A stretch of DNA of 64,000 bases from an uncultured Bacteroidota bacterium (GCA_913057895.1 CAJXOH010000002.1:29634-93633), one strand, 5' to 3'; numbered from the stretch's first letter, positions 26,106-35,510 are shown. Numbers and translations are program-made. Notes: generated by a model not told the origin, from the sequence alone.

Positions 26106-27443
26106 ATGGTGAGTTTTTCCGATTCAACATTTCCTGTTTTAGAGTTTCCAGCAATTGAGACGTGGAATCAGTTATGCAAGCGCCCCTCGATGGAGTCCTC
26201 TCAAGAATTGGAACAGCGAGTTGCGCAGATTATGCATCGAGTGGCTCAGGAGGGTGATGAAGCATTGATTGCGTATACGCAAGAAATTGATGGTATCACT
26301 CTTACTCGAAGGTCGGATCCATCTACAAATCAAGAAACCATTGCTCAAGCTGTTGCTAACCCAGAGTTAGAAAAGGCATTGCACGTCGCTATCGATACAG
26401 CCATCACGACAATCGGAGAGTTCCACAAAGCACAAGGTATGAAGCCTGTAGAGGTAGAGACTTTACCAGGGGTTCACTGTAGATTGGAGACAAGGTCGAT
26501 CCAACGGGTAGGCCTATATATTCCTGGAGGATCAGCACCATTATTCTCATCCTTGATCATGCTTGGAGTACCAGCTACGATTGCAGGGTGTGAATCTATC
26601 GTCGTTTGCTCTCCCCCACAACAGAACGGAAGAGTGCACCCAATCATTGAAGCCGTTGCTCATCGTTTAGGTATTTCACAAGTCTATCCTTTGGGAGGTG
26701 CACAAGCCATTGCAGCGATGACCTATGGGACAGCATCTGTACCAAAAGTGGATAAAATTTTTGGTCCAGGAAATCGCTTTGTTACAGAAGCAAAGCAGCA
26801 GGCACAACGCCATGGAATTGCGATAGATATGCCTGCAGGTGCAAGTGAATTGATGATTCTTGCCGATGAAGAAGCGAACCCTTCATTTGTTGCAGCAGAT
26901 GTACTCAGCCAAGCAGAGCATGGTCCCGATTCTCAGGTACTGGTTGTGACCCATGACGTGGACAAAGCCGTTCAGATTCGTGAGGAGGTTTTAAGGCAAG
27001 TGACATCTATCCCCCGTCAGGAGATTGCTCTCAAGGCATTGGATCATAGTAAGATTGTGGTCATAGACATGGAGCAATTTGCTTCATTTACCAATCACTA
27101 CGCACCTGAACATCTTATAATACAGACGAAAGAAGCAGACCACCTGGCAAAACAGATTCATCATGCTGGGAGTATCTTTTTAGGGCCTTGGAGCCCAGAA
27201 AGCGCTGGAGACTATGCCTCTGGTACGAATCATACGCTTCCGACCCATGGATTTGCAAGAGCATACAGCGGAGTCACACTGGCGAGCTTTCAAAAGACAG
27301 TAACCCTTCAACGGTTGACGAAGCAAGGCGTCCAGTCCATTGGACCAGCCGTCATTGATTTGGCCCAAGCAGAGGGATTAGAGGCGCATGCCCAGGCAAT
27401 GCAGCAGCGTCTTGACGCATTGGAGGACGCAAAGGATGACTAA
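26106..27443 (+). CDS. hisD: Histidinol dehydrogenase
   Basis: Zinc- and NAD-dependent enzyme that oxidises L-histidinol to L-histidine in the last two steps of the pathway. The 445-residue protein has the family blocks: VGLYIPGGSAPLFSSLIML, VYPLGGAQAIAAMTYGT, DKIFGPGNRFVTEAK, SQAEHGPDSQVLVV (zinc and base residues) and NHYAPEHL with the catalytic Glu-His pair. Length matches E. coli HisD (434). It follows hisG by 46 bases and overlaps hisC by eight. Confidence 0.97.
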   Translation: MVSFSDSTFPVLEFPAIETWNQLCKRPSMESSQELEQRVAQIMHRVAQEGDEALIAYTQEIDGITLTRRSDPSTNQETIAQAVANPELEKALHVAIDTAITTIGEFHKAQGMKPVEVETLPGVHCRLETRSIQRVGLYIPGGSAPLFSSLIMLGVPATIAGCESIVVCSPPQQNGRVHPIIEAVAHRLGISQVYPLGGAQAIAAMTYGTASVPKVDKIFGPGNRFVTEAKQQAQRHGIAIDMPAGASELMILADEEANPSFVAADVLSQAEHGPDSQVLVVTHDVDKAVQIREEVLRQVTSIPRQEIALKALDHSKIVVIDMEQFASFTNHYAPEHLIIQTKEADHLAKQIHHAGSIFLGPWSPESAGDYASGTNHTLPTHGFARAYSGVTLASFQKTVTLQRLTKQGVQSIGPAVIDLAQAEGLEAHAQAMQQRLDALEDAKDD

Positions 27444-28539
27444 GCAACGTAATTCACATCTTGGAGGTCATCTTGCTTCTGATATATTTCCAATTCGGAA
27501 GCATCTTCACAAGCTGAAACCATATCGTAATGCACGCCAAGACTTTGAAGGACAAGCATCCATTTGGTTAGATGCAAATGAAAATGCCTGGGGTGGAGCT
27601 CATCAAGGAGCGTATCGTCGTTACCCAGATCCATTTTCAAGGGATGTACGTCAAGAACTGGCCTCTTTGAAGGGGGTTTCGGCTGATGCCATATTTGTGG
27701 GCCATGGGTCTGATGAAGTGATCGATATACTTGTGCGTCTAACATGTGATCCAGCGTCTAGTAAGATTCTTTTGAGTTCCCCAACGTATGGAATGATGGC
27801 TGTTAGTGCAGCTATTCATGGGGTTGAATGCGTCGATATCCCCTTGCAAGGAGCTGATTATCAATTACCTGTGGATGCGTTGATTGATGCGATGTATCAA
27901 GACCCGTCCATTCGGATGGTGTATGTTTGCTCTCCAAACAACCCCACAGGCACACAGTGGTCAACCCAAGACTGTCAAAGGCTCGCAAAAGTTGCCTCGG
28001 AACAAGGGATTATGATGTTGTTAGATGAAGCATACATCGATTATGCACCAAGACCTTCGATGGCAATGGACTCCTTCTGGGGTGAGATGCCTACTCTGGT
28101 TGTCATGCAAACGCTAAGCAAAGCGTGGGGACAAGCGGCGTTACGGATTGGTTGGGCGATCGCTCATCCTGAGTTTATAGATTGGATGGATAAGATAAAA
28201 CCACCGTACTCCATTGCTAAACCCGTTCAATCCTTAGCATTAGACACACTCAAAGACCCTTCATTGTTGCAAAAAACCATTGCTTCGACCCATACTGAAA
28301 GGGCGAGACTTCTAGCAGAATTACCAGGCCTCCAAGGTGTGATCCATGTTTTCCCAACTGACGCAAATTTTATCTTGTTTCGACATTCTCATGCTGAGCA
28401 GCTTTACCACTGGCTTACGACTCACGGTATTGTTGTTCGTGATCGTCGCCATGAAGTGAGTGATGCCTTACGTGTGACCATTGGGACAGCTGATGAAAAC
28501 AACGCATTTTTAGATGCACTAAAGAGCTTCAACCCCTAA
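27436..28539 (+). CDS. hisC: Histidinol-phosphate aminotransferase
   Basis: PLP enzyme converting imidazole-acetol phosphate to histidinol phosphate. The 367-residue fold-type I aminotransferase has WLDANENAWG (the family's N-terminal Asn), VYVCSPNNPTGTQWS, LLDEAYIDYA, and the PLP lysine in TLSKAWGQAALRIGW, followed by PPYSIAKPVQ. The start at 27436 (MTKQRNSHLGG) is taken as the first ATG; it overlaps hisD by eight bases. The usual first conserved block begins near residue 18, so the N-terminus has a short extension. Confidence 0.96.
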   Translation: MTKQRNSHLGGHLASDIFPIRKHLHKLKPYRNARQDFEGQASIWLDANENAWGGAHQGAYRRYPDPFSRDVRQELASLKGVSADAIFVGHGSDEVIDILVRLTCDPASSKILLSSPTYGMMAVSAAIHGVECVDIPLQGADYQLPVDALIDAMYQDPSIRMVYVCSPNNPTGTQWSTQDCQRLAKVASEQGIMMLLDEAYIDYAPRPSMAMDSFWGEMPTLVVMQTLSKAWGQAALRIGWAIAHPEFIDWMDKIKPPYSIAKPVQSLALDTLKDPSLLQKTIASTHTERARLLAELPGLQGVIHVFPTDANFILFRHSHAEQLYHWLTTHGIVVRDRRHEVSDALRVTIGTADENNAFLDALKSFNP

Positions 28540-28559
28540 CTTGTTATACTCATAAACAC

Positions 28560-28575
28560 AGTAGGCACCCCTACT
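28560..28575. repeat. Short hairpin between hisC and hisB
   Basis: AGTAGG (28560-28565) and CCTACT (28570-28575) form a six-base perfect stem with a four-base loop. This lies in the 65-base gap that is the longest in the his operon. A TATACT sequence just upstream (about 28544-28550) leaves room for an internal promoter, but the evidence is thin. Confidence 0.3.
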
Positions 28576-28604
28576 CATTGAACCCACATAATTAGATCCC
28601 ATTC

Positions 28605-29705
28605 ATGGCAAAACCTATCCTTTTTCTCGATCGAGACGGCACTATCATTTCAGAGGTACCAGATGGTAAAATCAATGCTCTTGATAAGTTTATCATCCTT
28701 CCTGGTGCGATTTCAGCACTCCGTAGAATTGTGCAAGAAGGAGATTTTGATCTTGTTATTGTCAGTAACCAAGATGGGCTGGGGACGGAGGAGTTTCCGG
28801 ATGACACATTTTACCCATACCACAACAAATTAATGCAAATCTTAGAGGGCGAAGGGATCACCTTCCGTGAGGTACTCATTGATTGCACGTATGAGAGAGA
28901 AGGTAAATCAACACGAAAGCCAGGTACAGGGCTCGTAACACATTACATGAATGGCCTTGCCGATATGTCACGTTCATTTATGGTTGGCGATCGTGTAAGC
29001 GATCTTGAACTTGCTGAAAATATGGGGTGTCGTGGAATCTTTATTGCTCCAAAGTCCAAGGCTCACCCAAAAGCGGCTCTTACAACAGAAGATTGGCATG
29101 AACTCGCCGATTTTGTACTTGGCCAACCCCGCAAAGTAGCTATTGAACGAGAAACCAAAGAAACAAAGATTTCAGGATCTCTAGCATTGGATGGGTCGGG
29201 CAAACATGACATCTCCACAGGGCTTGGGTTTATGGATCACATGCTTGAGCAGTGGTGTGTACATGGTGGGTTAGACATTGAACTTGCTGTAGATGGAGAT
29301 CTGCATGTGGACGAACACCATACGATTGAGGATACTGGACTCGCCCTTGGAAAGGCCTTTTCAGATGCCCTAGGCGAGAAAAAAGGGATTGGCCGATATG
29401 GATTTGTCGTACCTATGGATGAGTCTGAAGCGTCCGTATCTCTAGATTTTAGCGGACGTCCACATCTAGAATGGAACGTTTCTTTTGATACAGAGAAAGT
29501 TGGTGACGTCCCCACTGAAATGTTTTCCCATTTCTTTCGCTCATTTGCCGATCAAGCACGATGCACCCTACACATCACTGCCAAAGGTGAGAATAACCAC
29601 CACATTGCAGAATCAATCTTCAAAGCTGTCGCCAAAGCACTTCAGCAAGCAGTAGCCAAGTCAGGTAAGGCTGGGGTGACTCCCTCATCCAAAGGGACGC
29701 TGTGA
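28605..29705 (+). CDS. hisB: Bifunctional histidinol-phosphatase / imidazoleglycerol-phosphate dehydratase
   Basis: Carries steps 7 and 9 of histidine synthesis in one chain of 366 residues, as in E. coli. The N-terminal HAD phosphatase (about 1-165) has FLDRDGTI with Asp9 and Asp11, IVSNQDGLGTEEFP and MVGDRVSDLELA. The C-terminal dehydratase (about 168-366) has GLGFMDHMLEQWCVHG, DEHHTIEDTGLALGKA and ENNHHIAESIFKA, whose His and Glu residues bind the two manganese ions. The fused form is less widespread than separate genes. The stop overlaps the hisH GTG by four bases (GTGA). Confidence 0.97.
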   Translation: MAKPILFLDRDGTIISEVPDGKINALDKFIILPGAISALRRIVQEGDFDLVIVSNQDGLGTEEFPDDTFYPYHNKLMQILEGEGITFREVLIDCTYEREGKSTRKPGTGLVTHYMNGLADMSRSFMVGDRVSDLELAENMGCRGIFIAPKSKAHPKAALTTEDWHELADFVLGQPRKVAIERETKETKISGSLALDGSGKHDISTGLGFMDHMLEQWCVHGGLDIELAVDGDLHVDEHHTIEDTGLALGKAFSDALGEKKGIGRYGFVVPMDESEASVSLDFSGRPHLEWNVSFDTEKVGDVPTEMFSHFFRSFADQARCTLHITAKGENNHHIAESIFKAVAKALQQAVAKSGKAGVTPSSKGTL

Positions 29706-30295
29706 TAGCGCTGGTCGATTACGATGCGGGGAATACCCGATCAGTGCGTAATGCATTGAAACGATTAGGTGTTGAGGCAACGGTAACCTCAGATCCAGAG
29801 GTCCTACGACAAGCCGATCGTGTTTTGTTTCCAGGTGTTGGTCATGCCCAATCTGCCATGGAGGCACTACGCAGTCATGAATTAGAAGCTCCTCTTCGTG
29901 AGATAACCGCTCCCTTTTTAGGGATTTGCTTGGGTATGCAGTTGATGTGTGCATACACAGAGGAAGGGCATACAACAGGCCTAGGCATTGTGCCCACAAA
30001 AGTGGTTCGATTTGGCGATGATGCCAATCGACCTGTCCCACAAATGGGTTGGAACCATTTTGAGTCGATCAAGCAACAAAGCCCTCTTTTTAAGGGAGTC
30101 TCCACTGAGGATAATGTCTATTACGTACATTCCTATTACGCTCAGGTAGATGATTCTACCGAGGCAGTGACTCACTATGGGGTGGAGTTTGCTGCAGCTA
30201 TTCGGTATCAAAATTATTTTGGTGTGCAGTTTCACCCAGAGAAATCTGGGGAGGTAGGGCTAAAAATTCTTCAAAACTTCTTAGAGCTTACCTAA
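29702..30295 (+). CDS. hisH: Imidazole glycerol phosphate synthase, glutaminase subunit
   Basis: Releases ammonia from glutamine and channels it to HisF. A class I glutamine amidotransferase of 197 residues, with oxyanion region and nucleophile Cys76 in FLGICLGMQLM and the catalytic His-Glu in GVQFHPEKSG near 178-180. The GTG start at 29702 gives the expected N-terminus IALVDYDAGN and overlaps the hisB stop (GTGA). The stop shares one base with the hisA ATG, so hisB-H-A are tightly coupled. Confidence 0.97.
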   Translation: MIALVDYDAGNTRSVRNALKRLGVEATVTSDPEVLRQADRVLFPGVGHAQSAMEALRSHELEAPLREITAPFLGICLGMQLMCAYTEEGHTTGLGIVPTKVVRFGDDANRPVPQMGWNHFESIKQQSPLFKGVSTEDNVYYVHSYYAQVDDSTEAVTHYGVEFAAAIRYQNYFGVQFHPEKSGEVGLKILQNFLELT

Positions 30296-31032
30296 TGATT
30301 TGTATCCCTGCCATAGATCTTCTTGACGGTAAGGCAGTTCGATTAACGCAAGGCGTCTATGATTCGGTCAATGTATATGCCAACGATCCAGTCGAATTGG
30401 CCAAATCCTTTGAGGATGCAGGGTGCACGCATCTACACCTAGTCGATTTAGAAGGTGCACGCATGGGTAGAGTCCAACATATGAAGATTCTAGAGCGTAT
30501 AGCCCATGGTACGTCGTTGAAGATTGACTTTAGTGGCGGTTTAAGTGCGCTTGACACCGTTCAAGAAGCCATCCAAGCTGGAGCCACATGGATTGGGATT
30601 GGGTCCAAAGCCGTGACAGACCCAGCATGGGTCTCTGAGGTTATACAGTCCATTGGAGCAGAACATGTGCTATTGAGTGCTGATGCTCGTGATGGGATGA
30701 TTGCGACCAAAGGCTGGACTCACACCTCAACTGTCGCCTTGAACGATCATATTGAGATGTATATAAAAGCAGGAATTCAACGAATGGTGGTCACCGATAT
30801 TGGTCGGGATGGTATGTTGGAAGGTCCCTCTGTTGACCTGTATCAAACCTTGGTGCAGTCCTTTGGGGGAAAGGGATTGCAACTCATCGCAAGCGGTGGG
30901 ATTTCGGGATTGAAGGATTTGGATGCGTGCCTTGCCATTGGTTGCACAGGTGTAGTCATTGGAAAGGCGTATTATGAGGGTCATCTCACTTTGGAAGAGA
31001 TGGTTTCATTTGAGCAACGCCACCAACCATAA
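30295..31032 (+). CDS. hisA: ProFAR isomerase
   Basis: Phosphoribosylformimino-5-aminoimidazole carboxamide ribotide isomerase, a (beta/alpha)8 barrel of 245 residues doing an Amadori rearrangement. General-base Asp8 is in [14 protein letters not shown], the second catalytic Asp is in [14 protein letters not shown], and the phosphate-binding loops are FSGGLS and [11 protein letters not shown]. It overlaps hisH by one base and is eight bases before hisF, its structural relative. Confidence 0.97.
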   Translation: MICIPAIDLLDGKAVRLTQGVYDSVNVYANDPVELAKSFEDAGCTHLHLVDLEGARMGRVQHMKILERIAHGTSLKIDFSGGLSALDTVQEAIQAGATWIGIGSKAVTDPAWVSEVIQSIGAEHVLLSADARDGMIATKGWTHTSTVALNDHIEMYIKAGIQRMVVTDIGRDGMLEGPSVDLYQTLVQSFGGKGLQLIASGGISGLKDLDACLAIGCTGVVIGKAYYEGHLTLEEMVSFEQRHQP

Positions 31033-31040
31033 CCTATCAA

Positions 31041-31802
31041 ATGCTCAAAAAAAGGATTATACCTTGCCTGGATATTCAAGATGGACGCACGGTCAAAGGG
31101 GTTCGCTTTGTGGATATTCAAGATGCCGGTGATCCAGTTGAACAAGCTGAAGCATATAGCAATGCAGGAGCTGATGAGTTGGTCTTTTTGGACATCAGTG
31201 CCACTGTAGAAGCTCGAAAGACACTAGCAGAACTCGTAGAGAGAATCGCAGAAACGATTCAAATCCCATTCACTGTGGGAGGAGGCATTCAAAGCGTCGA
31301 AGATGCAAAGCGTCTTTTGGATGCAGGTGCTGATAAAATAAGTGTGAATTCCGCAGCTGTACGTCGACCTGAATTAATCTCTGAACTGGCCAATAAGCTT
31401 GGTAACCAGTGTATTGTTGTTGCGATGGATGTAAAACGTGATTCAAAGAAGGACTTTCAATGGCACGTCGTCGTGGATGGGGGAAGAACAGAAACTGGGT
31501 TAGACGCCTTTGAATGGGCCCAGGAAGCAGAGACACGCGGAGCTGGAGAGCTGTTATGTACGTCAATGGACCACGACGGCACTAAATCTGGCTATGATAT
31601 TGGGTTTCTGCAGTCGTTGCGACAAAAAGTCTCCATTCCAATTGTTGCCTCTGGCGGAGCAGGAACCATGGAGCACTTTGCTGAGGTATTTGATCAAGGA
31701 CGAGCCGATGCAGCTTTAGCTGCAAGCTTATTTCATTTTGGCGAGCTGGAAATCCCAGCGTTAAAACAGTTTTTAAAAACCCAAGGATTCCCAATTCGAT
31801 GA
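31041..31802 (+). CDS. hisF: Imidazole glycerol phosphate synthase, cyclase subunit
   Basis: Forms imidazole-glycerol phosphate and AICAR using ammonia from HisH. A (beta/alpha)8 barrel of 253 residues with Asp11 in [15 protein letters not shown], the phosphate loop [15 protein letters not shown] and the second catalytic Asp in [13 protein letters not shown], followed by [12 protein letters not shown]. It overlaps hisI by four bases. Confidence 0.97.
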   Translation: MLKKRIIPCLDIQDGRTVKGVRFVDIQDAGDPVEQAEAYSNAGADELVFLDISATVEARKTLAELVERIAETIQIPFTVGGGIQSVEDAKRLLDAGADKISVNSAAVRRPELISELANKLGNQCIVVAMDVKRDSKKDFQWHVVVDGGRTETGLDAFEWAQEAETRGAGELLCTSMDHDGTKSGYDIGFLQSLRQKVSIPIVASGGAGTMEHFAEVFDQGRADAALAASLFHFGELEIPALKQFLKTQGFPIR

Positions 31803-32107
31803 CACTCGATTTTGATAAAATGGATGGGCTACTGCCCGTAATTATTCAGGACGATGCAACCCAAAAAGTCCTTATGCTAGGCTTTATGAATCAAGAAGCC
31901 TACGAAAAAACCATGCTAGAAGGAGTTGTCACCTTTTACTCACGTACCAAGCAACGTTTATGGACAAAAGGTGAGACGTCTGGCAATCAATTAACCGTAG
32001 TCAGTGTATCTCCAGACTGTGATGCAGACTCATTGTTGGTGAGGGTCGTTGCGTCAGGGCCTGTGTGCCACACCGGAAGCGAGAGTTGCTTCGATGTCCA
32101 TCGCTGA
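31799..32107 (+). CDS. hisI: Phosphoribosyl-AMP cyclohydrolase without a HisE domain
   Basis: Opens the adenine ring of phosphoribosyl-AMP in step 3 of histidine synthesis. The 102 residues comprise only the HisI domain: [46 protein letters not shown] with zinc and magnesium ligands, and the terminal [12 protein letters not shown] with the last zinc cysteines. In many bacteria of this group HisI is fused to the pyrophosphohydrolase HisE; here the chain stops five residues after SCF. No hisE is seen in the window. The last three codons and the stop lie inside a 28-bp direct repeat shared with the tRNA-Ser flank. Confidence 0.95.
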   Translation: MTLDFDKMDGLLPVIIQDDATQKVLMLGFMNQEAYEKTMLEGVVTFYSRTKQRLWTKGETSGNQLTVVSVSPDCDADSLLVRVVASGPVCHTGSESCFDVHR

Positions 32108-32123
32108 GAATGGCGGAGGGAGA
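32096..32123. repeat. Direct repeat, left copy (28 bp, perfect)
   Basis: Identical to 32805-32832 at all 28 positions; the bases on both sides differ. It contains the last three hisI codons and stop (32096-32107) plus a 13-base copy of the tRNA-Ser 3' end, including the CCA complement, that is not part of any tRNA here. Confidence 0.95.
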
Positions 32124-32134
32124 ATCAATCACAC

Positions 32135-32740
32135 TTATGGATTGCAACCATTATGTGTACGCCACATCACCGGATCATGTCCATCAGGAACAGATTCACA
32201 AGGATCTGCCGAGGTTGTATATCCTCTGACTTCCTGATATCGTATTACTTGTTCTTCGGTTAAGATTTCCATCATAGAGAGGTGTGCACGTAGATGCACA
32301 GCTCGTAAGGATGCTTGAGTATAAGCGATTACATCCAATTGTCTTGTAAGATTTGTCTGTGAAATCTGTTTTTCCAGGAATAATTGATCAAGGGCTTTTT
32401 CTGCTTCAATCAATGCACGTCCTTGTTCAATGGCTTCTGTTTTCATTGACTCAAAGAGTTGCTGAATACGAACTTCTTGATCCTCAGACAAGAGTAGCTC
32501 CCCTTGATTATGTGCATCAAGCACATGTCTTGGTCCTGGGTAGCCATTTAATTCCGCCGATTTTGCAAGCCCACCTAATGCCATTCCAGAGCCAGCTTGT
32601 AACAATTCAACATCCTTTTTTGACAGATATTTGACCGGATTTGATTCATCTCCAACATAAGGTGAAGTAAGTGACGTTTGAGCGTACGTCAATGAAACAG
32701 TAACAAGGAGAAGAAATGTCGTAACAATTGATTTCAACAT
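32135..32740 (-). CDS. Exported Spy/CpxP-like protein
   Basis: A 201-residue exported protein. A signal peptide (hydrophobic 4-18, cleavage likely after TYAQ) is followed by a mainly helical domain. NGYPGPRHVLD, then LLLSEDQEVRIQQLFESM and MMEILTEEQVIRYQEVRGY, carry the two 'Lt.eQ' motifs of the Spy/CpxP/heavy-metal-sensor family, which act as periplasmic chaperones or metal-stress proteins. The C-terminus has two Cys (DPCESV and NGCNP) that could pair. It is the only gene between the 28-bp repeats and points against hisI (27 bases between stops), so it looks like an insertion into the his-tRNA junction. Confidence 0.75.
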   Translation of the reverse strand: MLKSIVTTFLLLVTVSLTYAQTSLTSPYVGDESNPVKYLSKKDVELLQAGSGMALGGLAKSAELNGYPGPRHVLDAHNQGELLLSEDQEVRIQQLFESMKTEAIEQGRALIEAEKALDQLFLEKQISQTNLTRQLDVIAYTQASLRAVHLRAHLSMMEILTEEQVIRYQEVRGYTTSADPCESVPDGHDPVMWRTHNGCNP

Positions 32741-32804
32741 CTTGAACAGAGGATTAAACGTTAATAAAATAATGTTGAAAGACGTAGATGATGAACAACG
32801 TTGG

Positions 32805-32832
32805 GTCCATCGCTGAGAATGGCGGAGGGAGA
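32805..32832. repeat. Direct repeat, right copy (28 bp, perfect)
   Basis: Identical to 32096-32123. Its last 13 bases (32820-32832) are the 3' end of the tRNA-Ser gene (CCA, discriminator base, 3' acceptor strand and two T-arm bases on the minus strand); its first 15 bases are downstream flank that reads as hisI codons in the left copy. Confidence 0.95.
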
Positions 32833-32907
32833 GGGATTCGAACCCCCGGAGACTTGCGCCTCAACGGTTTTCAAGACCGCCGCATTCGACCACTCTGCCA
32901 TCCCTCC
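32820..32907 (-). tRNA. tRNA-Ser (UGA anticodon)
   Basis: On the minus strand the 5' acceptor strand GGAGGGA (32907-32901) pairs with TCCCTCC (32830-32824), followed by discriminator G and an encoded CCA. The anticodon arm GCGGT-CTTGAAA-ACCGT has anticodon TGA, reading UCA. A long variable arm, typical of class II tRNA-Ser, and a GGTTCGAATCC T-arm are present. The gene lies downstream of atpG on the same strand and has its own promoter-like element. Confidence 0.97.
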
Positions 32908-32942
32908 GATTCATCTTTGGATCGCTGTCGTCGAGCGAAAGA

Positions 32943-32969
32943 CAAAGATACGAGTTTTTTTTAGACAAA
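32943..32969 (-). promoter_or_regulatory. Probable promoter of tRNA-Ser
   Basis: On the minus strand TATCTTTG (32950-32943) matches the Bacteroidota -7 consensus TAnnTTTG, and TTTG (32969-32966) lies 15 bases upstream as a possible -33 element, slightly short of usual spacing. The -7 element is 36 bases before the mature tRNA 5' end. Confidence 0.5.
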
Positions 32970-32973
32970 CCTT

Positions 32974-33882
32974 TTAGACATTACCTAACGCCGAGGCTCC
33001 AGAAACTATCTCTGAAATCTCCGTGGTAATCGCACTTTGACGAGCTTGATTGTATTTCAGCTTCAAGGTTCTCTGTAGCTCTTTGGCATTTTCAGTAGCA
33101 TTATCCATCGCTGCCATACGGGCTCCTTGTTCACTGGCATTAGACTCAAGAATTGCACGCCAAAGCTGGATATTTAGATATTTCGGCAGTAGACGATCAA
33201 ATAGGACTTCTGCACTTGGCTCGATAATAAATTCACGTGTCGCTTGCTCCTCTTGCTCATCCCCTTCAAATGCATCGGGTTGAATCGGAAGCACACAATC
33301 CACCACTCTATTTTGTGAGATCACCGACTTAAACTCATTATAGGCTACATGAACAGCGTCTAATTCACCTGATGTAAATCTATCAGCTTGTGTTTTCATA
33401 ATCGACGCAGATTCTCCAAAATCGAGCCGATCAAAAAATCCAGGCACCTCTTCTATTACGTTATACCCCCTTTTTGGGAAATACTGACATGCCTTACGAC
33501 CAATACATACAAGCTCAAGGTTGCCCGAATCATGCAATTCGCCAAATTCCTCTTGGATTCTTTTCTCCACAACCTTAAAAAGGTTGGTATTAAATCCACC
33601 ACATAGGCCACGGTCTGAGCCTACAACGATAATGACAGCTTTTTTGACGACGTCGGGCTGTCTGAATAATGGTACCACAAATTCATCATCAAACTCATCA
33701 CGCATTGCCTCTGCTACACGAGCGAGAACTTGCTTCAACATGCGGGAATAAGGTCGATTTTCCAACATACGGTTCTGCGCCTTTCGAAGCTTGGCTGCAG
33801 CGACCATTTTCATTGCTTTGGTAATCTGCTGCGTATTATCAATCGAAGAAATCCGCGTCCGTATGTCTCGTAAATTAGGCAT
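32974..33882 (-). CDS. atpG: ATP synthase gamma subunit
   Basis: Central rotor stalk of F1. The 302-residue protein begins [34 protein letters not shown] (residues 3-36; the invariant coiled-coil opening) and ends with the matching helix [16 protein letters not shown] followed by [18 protein letters not shown]. The middle Rossmann-like part has [12 protein letters not shown]. It is the last of the clustered ATP synthase genes; atpD and atpC (beta, epsilon) are not next to it and are not in the window. Confidence 0.97.
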   Translation of the reverse strand: MPNLRDIRTRISSIDNTQQITKAMKMVAAAKLRKAQNRMLENRPYSRMLKQVLARVAEAMRDEFDDEFVVPLFRQPDVVKKAVIIVVGSDRGLCGGFNTNLFKVVEKRIQEEFGELHDSGNLELVCIGRKACQYFPKRGYNVIEEVPGFFDRLDFGESASIMKTQADRFTSGELDAVHVAYNEFKSVISQNRVVDCVLPIQPDAFEGDEQEEQATREFIIEPSAEVLFDRLLPKYLNIQLWRAILESNASEQGARMAAMDNATENAKELQRTLKLKYNQARQSAITTEISEIVSGASALGNV

Positions 33883-33899
33883 ATCGTTTAGGCGGTCAG

Positions 33900-35510
33900 T
33901 TACGCATCAAGCGTCATTTGATGAATAAGGGTCTTCGCTGCTTTAACAAGTTTATCACCAAGCTTGTCATCCAAAACTCCTGATCCTGCCAGAGCGGTAA
34001 GTTCATCATCAAATTTTGATGAAATGGTTTGCAGGAATTCTGTTTCAAACGCACGAATTTGGTCCACTGCAAGCTCATCCAATAATCCTTCATTATTGAT
34101 TCGTAGTAGGGCAATCTGATGTTCTACCGGTAATGGCTGAAATTCACCTTGCTTCATGAGTTCAACCGTACGCTGCCCACGTTTGAGCTGACGTTGTGTG
34201 GAAGGATCAAGATCAGACCCAAATTTTGCAAATGCTTCAAGCTCACGGTACTGAGCAAGATCAAGCTTCAGAGTTCCAGATAGTTTTTTCATCGATTTAA
34301 CCTGAGCAGATCCACCCACACGACTTACGGAGATACCGACATCAATGGCAGGACGTACACCTGAGTTGAAAAGGTCTGTATCGAGGAAAATCTGTCCATC
34401 AGTAATCGAGATTACATTGGTTGGAATGTATGCAGACACATCACCTGCTTGGGTTTCAATGATCGGAAGTGCTGTGAGAGATCCTCCCCCTTTGACCATT
34501 GGCTTAAGGTCCTCTGGAATATTATTCATCTCCTTGGCCACGCTGTCATTGGCATTAATCTTGGCCGCACGTTCAAGTAACCGGCTATGGAGGTAGAATA
34601 CATCCCCTGGGTAGGCTTCACGTCCTGGAGGACGCTTCAATAAAAGAGACAGCTCACGATACGCAACCGCTTGCTTACTCAAATCATCATAGATCACAAG
34701 TGCATGACGCCCAGTATCTCGGAAATACTCCCCAATAGCAGCACCAGCAAAAGGTGCTACAAATCGCATCGGCGCTGTAGCACTAGCAGGAGCACTCACA
34801 ACCGTGGTGTACTCCATCGCACCGTTTGCTTCCAGAGCGTTGACAATCCCAGCAACTGTAGACCCTTTTTGCCCAACCGCGACATAAATACAATACACAG
34901 GTGTATCGGTTCCTTGTGTTTGCTTTTGATTGATGATGGTATCAAGCGCAACCGCCGTTTTTCCTGTTTGACGATCCCCAATGATCAGCTCACGTTGACC
35001 ACGTCCAATCGGAATCAACGAGTCAATCGCTTTAATCCCAGTTTGAAGTGGCTCATTCACAGGTTGACGATAGATCACACCTGGTGCTTTACGCTCTAGG
35101 GGTAATGTCACTTGCTTACCGGCTATCGCACCCTTTCCATCAATTGGATTTCCAAGTGGATCAATGACCCGACCCAAAACGCCGTCTCCAACAGGAATAG
35201 AGGCAATATTCATCGTCCGCTTAACGGTATGTCCTTCCTCTACAGAACGTGATGAACCGAACAAGACAATCCCGACATTGTCCTCTTCCAAGTTCAATAC
35301 CATTCCACGGAGTGGTTGCCCATTCTCATCCTTAGACTCAGGAAGCTCAACAAGCTCACCAGCCTGGACGTTTGCCAAACCATACACGCGGGCAATTCCA
35401 TCTCCAACTTCTAATACCGTTCCTACCTCGTAGGTTTCGGATGCTTTTTCAAATCCAGAGAGTTGTTTTCTAAGGATTTCGGACACTTCATCGGGTCGTA
35501 CTTGACTCAT
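33900..35510 (-). CDS. atpA: ATP synthase alpha subunit
   Basis: Non-catalytic nucleotide-binding subunit of the F1 hexamer, 536 residues. The N-terminal beta-barrel is followed by the P-loop [13 protein letters not shown] (about 180-192), the [17 protein letters not shown]alker B region and the arginine-finger segment [17 protein letters not shown] helical C-terminal domain completes the standard length. It lies 17 bases upstream of atpG and 43 downstream of atpH. Confidence 0.98.
   Translation of the reverse strand: MSQVRPDEVSEILRKQLSGFEKASETYEVGTVLEVGDGIARVYGLANVQAGELVELPESKDENGQPLRGMVLNLEEDNVGIVLFGSSRSVEEGHTVKRTMNIASIPVGDGVLGRVIDPLGNPIDGKGAIAGKQVTLPLERKAPGVIYRQPVNEPLQTGIKAIDSLIPIGRGQRELIIGDRQTGKTAVALDTIINQKQTQGTDTPVYCIYVAVGQKGSTVAGIVNALEANGAMEYTTVVSAPASATAPMRFVAPFAGAAIGEYFRDTGRHALVIYDDLSKQAVAYRELSLLLKRPPGREAYPGDVFYLHSRLLERAAKINANDSVAKEMNNIPEDLKPMVKGGGSLTALPIIETQAGDVSAYIPTNVISITDGQIFLDTDLFNSGVRPAIDVGISVSRVGGSAQVKSMKKLSGTLKLDLAQYRELEAFAKFGSDLDPSTQRQLKRGQRTVELMKQGEFQPLPVEHQIALLRINNEGLLDELAVDQIRAFETEFLQTISSKFDDELTALAGSGVLDDKLGDKLVKAAKTLIHQMTLDA

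Larger units (their letters stand above)
32096..32832. mobile_element. Possible small integrated element bounded by att-like repeats
   Basis: The two 28-bp repeats are 709 bp apart and enclose one gene, a Spy/CpxP-like exported protein transcribed toward hisI. The left copy joins hisI and the right copy joins tRNA-Ser. Removing one repeat plus the spacer would leave hisI directly followed by an intact tRNA gene, as in an empty attB. A tRNA 3' end is a classic integration target. No integrase, transposase or terminal inverted repeat is visible, so the element, if real, is non-autonomous or a remnant. A duplication arising by other recombination is the alternative. Confidence 0.4.

Noticed and set aside
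34671..35099. 142-codon plus-strand frame opposite atpA
   Set aside because: Antisense to a highly conserved gene, no recognisable domain.
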